Assembly (NCBI GenBank): GCA_045118155.1
Contig: JBGUXS010000023.1
Coordinates: 1-12,530 of the forward strand
Source of the DNA: JBGUXS01 sp045118155
Lineage (GTDB): Bacteria > Pseudomonadota > Alphaproteobacteria > CAAHEQ01 > UBA3637
Reading direction: 5' to 3'
DNA length: 12,530 nucleotides
Both the position numbers and the translations under genes were made by a program. The notes beneath the pieces were generated by a model. That model did not search any database. It was not told the origin of the DNA and saw only the letters and a program-made list of their open reading frames with translations. This document shows positions 12,440 to 12,530 of this stretch, piece after piece; position 1 is the stretch's first letter; the number at the start of each line of letters is the position of its first letter.

Positions 12440-12468
12440 GAGACAAATTCAAAAGTTTTGAGTATAAA
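12440..12468 (+). promoter_or_regulatory. Probable promoter for the 12514 gene
   Basis: GAGACA (12440-12445), a 17-base spacer and TATAAA (12463-12468). The -35 is imperfect, as in activator-dependent promoters. Transcription would start near 12475. Confidence 0.4.
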
Positions 12469-12513
12469 TTTTGGTATCATCGGGAGATGGTATGTAAAAA
12501 AGGGAGAAACAAA

Positions 12514-12530
12514 ATGATTGGTCAAAATGT
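12514..12530 (+). CDS. Start of a gene leaving the window
   Basis: GGGAG (12502-12506) precedes ATG 12514 by seven bases, and the frame reads MIGQN before the window ends. An in-frame ATG at 12487 is possible but its GGGAG is too close. Five residues do not identify the product. Helix-turn-helix regulators sometimes begin this way, and the operator-like repeats upstream would fit, but this is a guess. Confidence 0.5.

Overview
The window reads as AT-rich chromosomal DNA of a Gram-negative bacterium. The evidence is clear Shine-Dalgarno starts, sigma70-type promoters, rho-independent terminators, a bacterial TyrS, and a very large surface protein ending in an outer-membrane autotransporter barrel. 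The combination of an N-terminal ankyrin-like segment, a Gly-rich hydrophobic helix, a Gly/Ser linker, a long Cys-rich EGF-like region and a subtilase resembles surface proteins I associate with uncultured, host-associated gut Alphaproteobacteria (RF32/'Enterousia'-like). That placement is from memory of general style and is low confidence. Of the 11 reading frames whose stop I can place, ten end in TAA and one in TAG; none ends in TGA.

Layout. 1-336: 3' end of a gene running in from the left, possibly a glycosyltransferase tail with repeated K-x-x-G-I-P motifs. 337-581: no certain gene, one doubtful overlapping ORF, and a strong terminator. 582-1190: two small + strand genes, the second split by an in-frame TGA. 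They face a small Glu-rich - strand gene (1227-1649) across a bidirectional terminator. 1650-1801: a divergent promoter region with two near-consensus promoters. 1802-2491: a DUF805 membrane protein whose tail overlaps that of tyrS (2483-3733, - strand). 3734-3877: divergent promoters for tyrS and an unrecognised 346-aa protein with a short Leu-rich segment. 4982-10357: the 1791-aa autotransporter, dominating the window. 10395-12279: three closely packed - strand genes of unknown function, likely one operon. 12280-12513: a divergent intergenic region with four exact-period 10-bp direct repeats just upstream of a likely promoter for a + strand gene that begins at 12514 and leaves the window.

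Most unusual content. The 1791-aa protein joins an ankyrin-like N-terminus, a hydrophobic helix, about 86 cysteines in EGF-like units, a complete D/H/N/S subtilase and a C-terminal beta-barrel. A heavily disulfide-bonded passenger and an internal hydrophobic helix both sit awkwardly with the usual autotransporter route. Its start codon is preceded by a small hairpin that covers the ribosome binding site. Other points worth checking are the TGA-interrupted small gene, the 10-bp operator-like array, and the three-gene orphan operon. No tRNA, rRNA, CRISPR array, transposase or integrase was seen.
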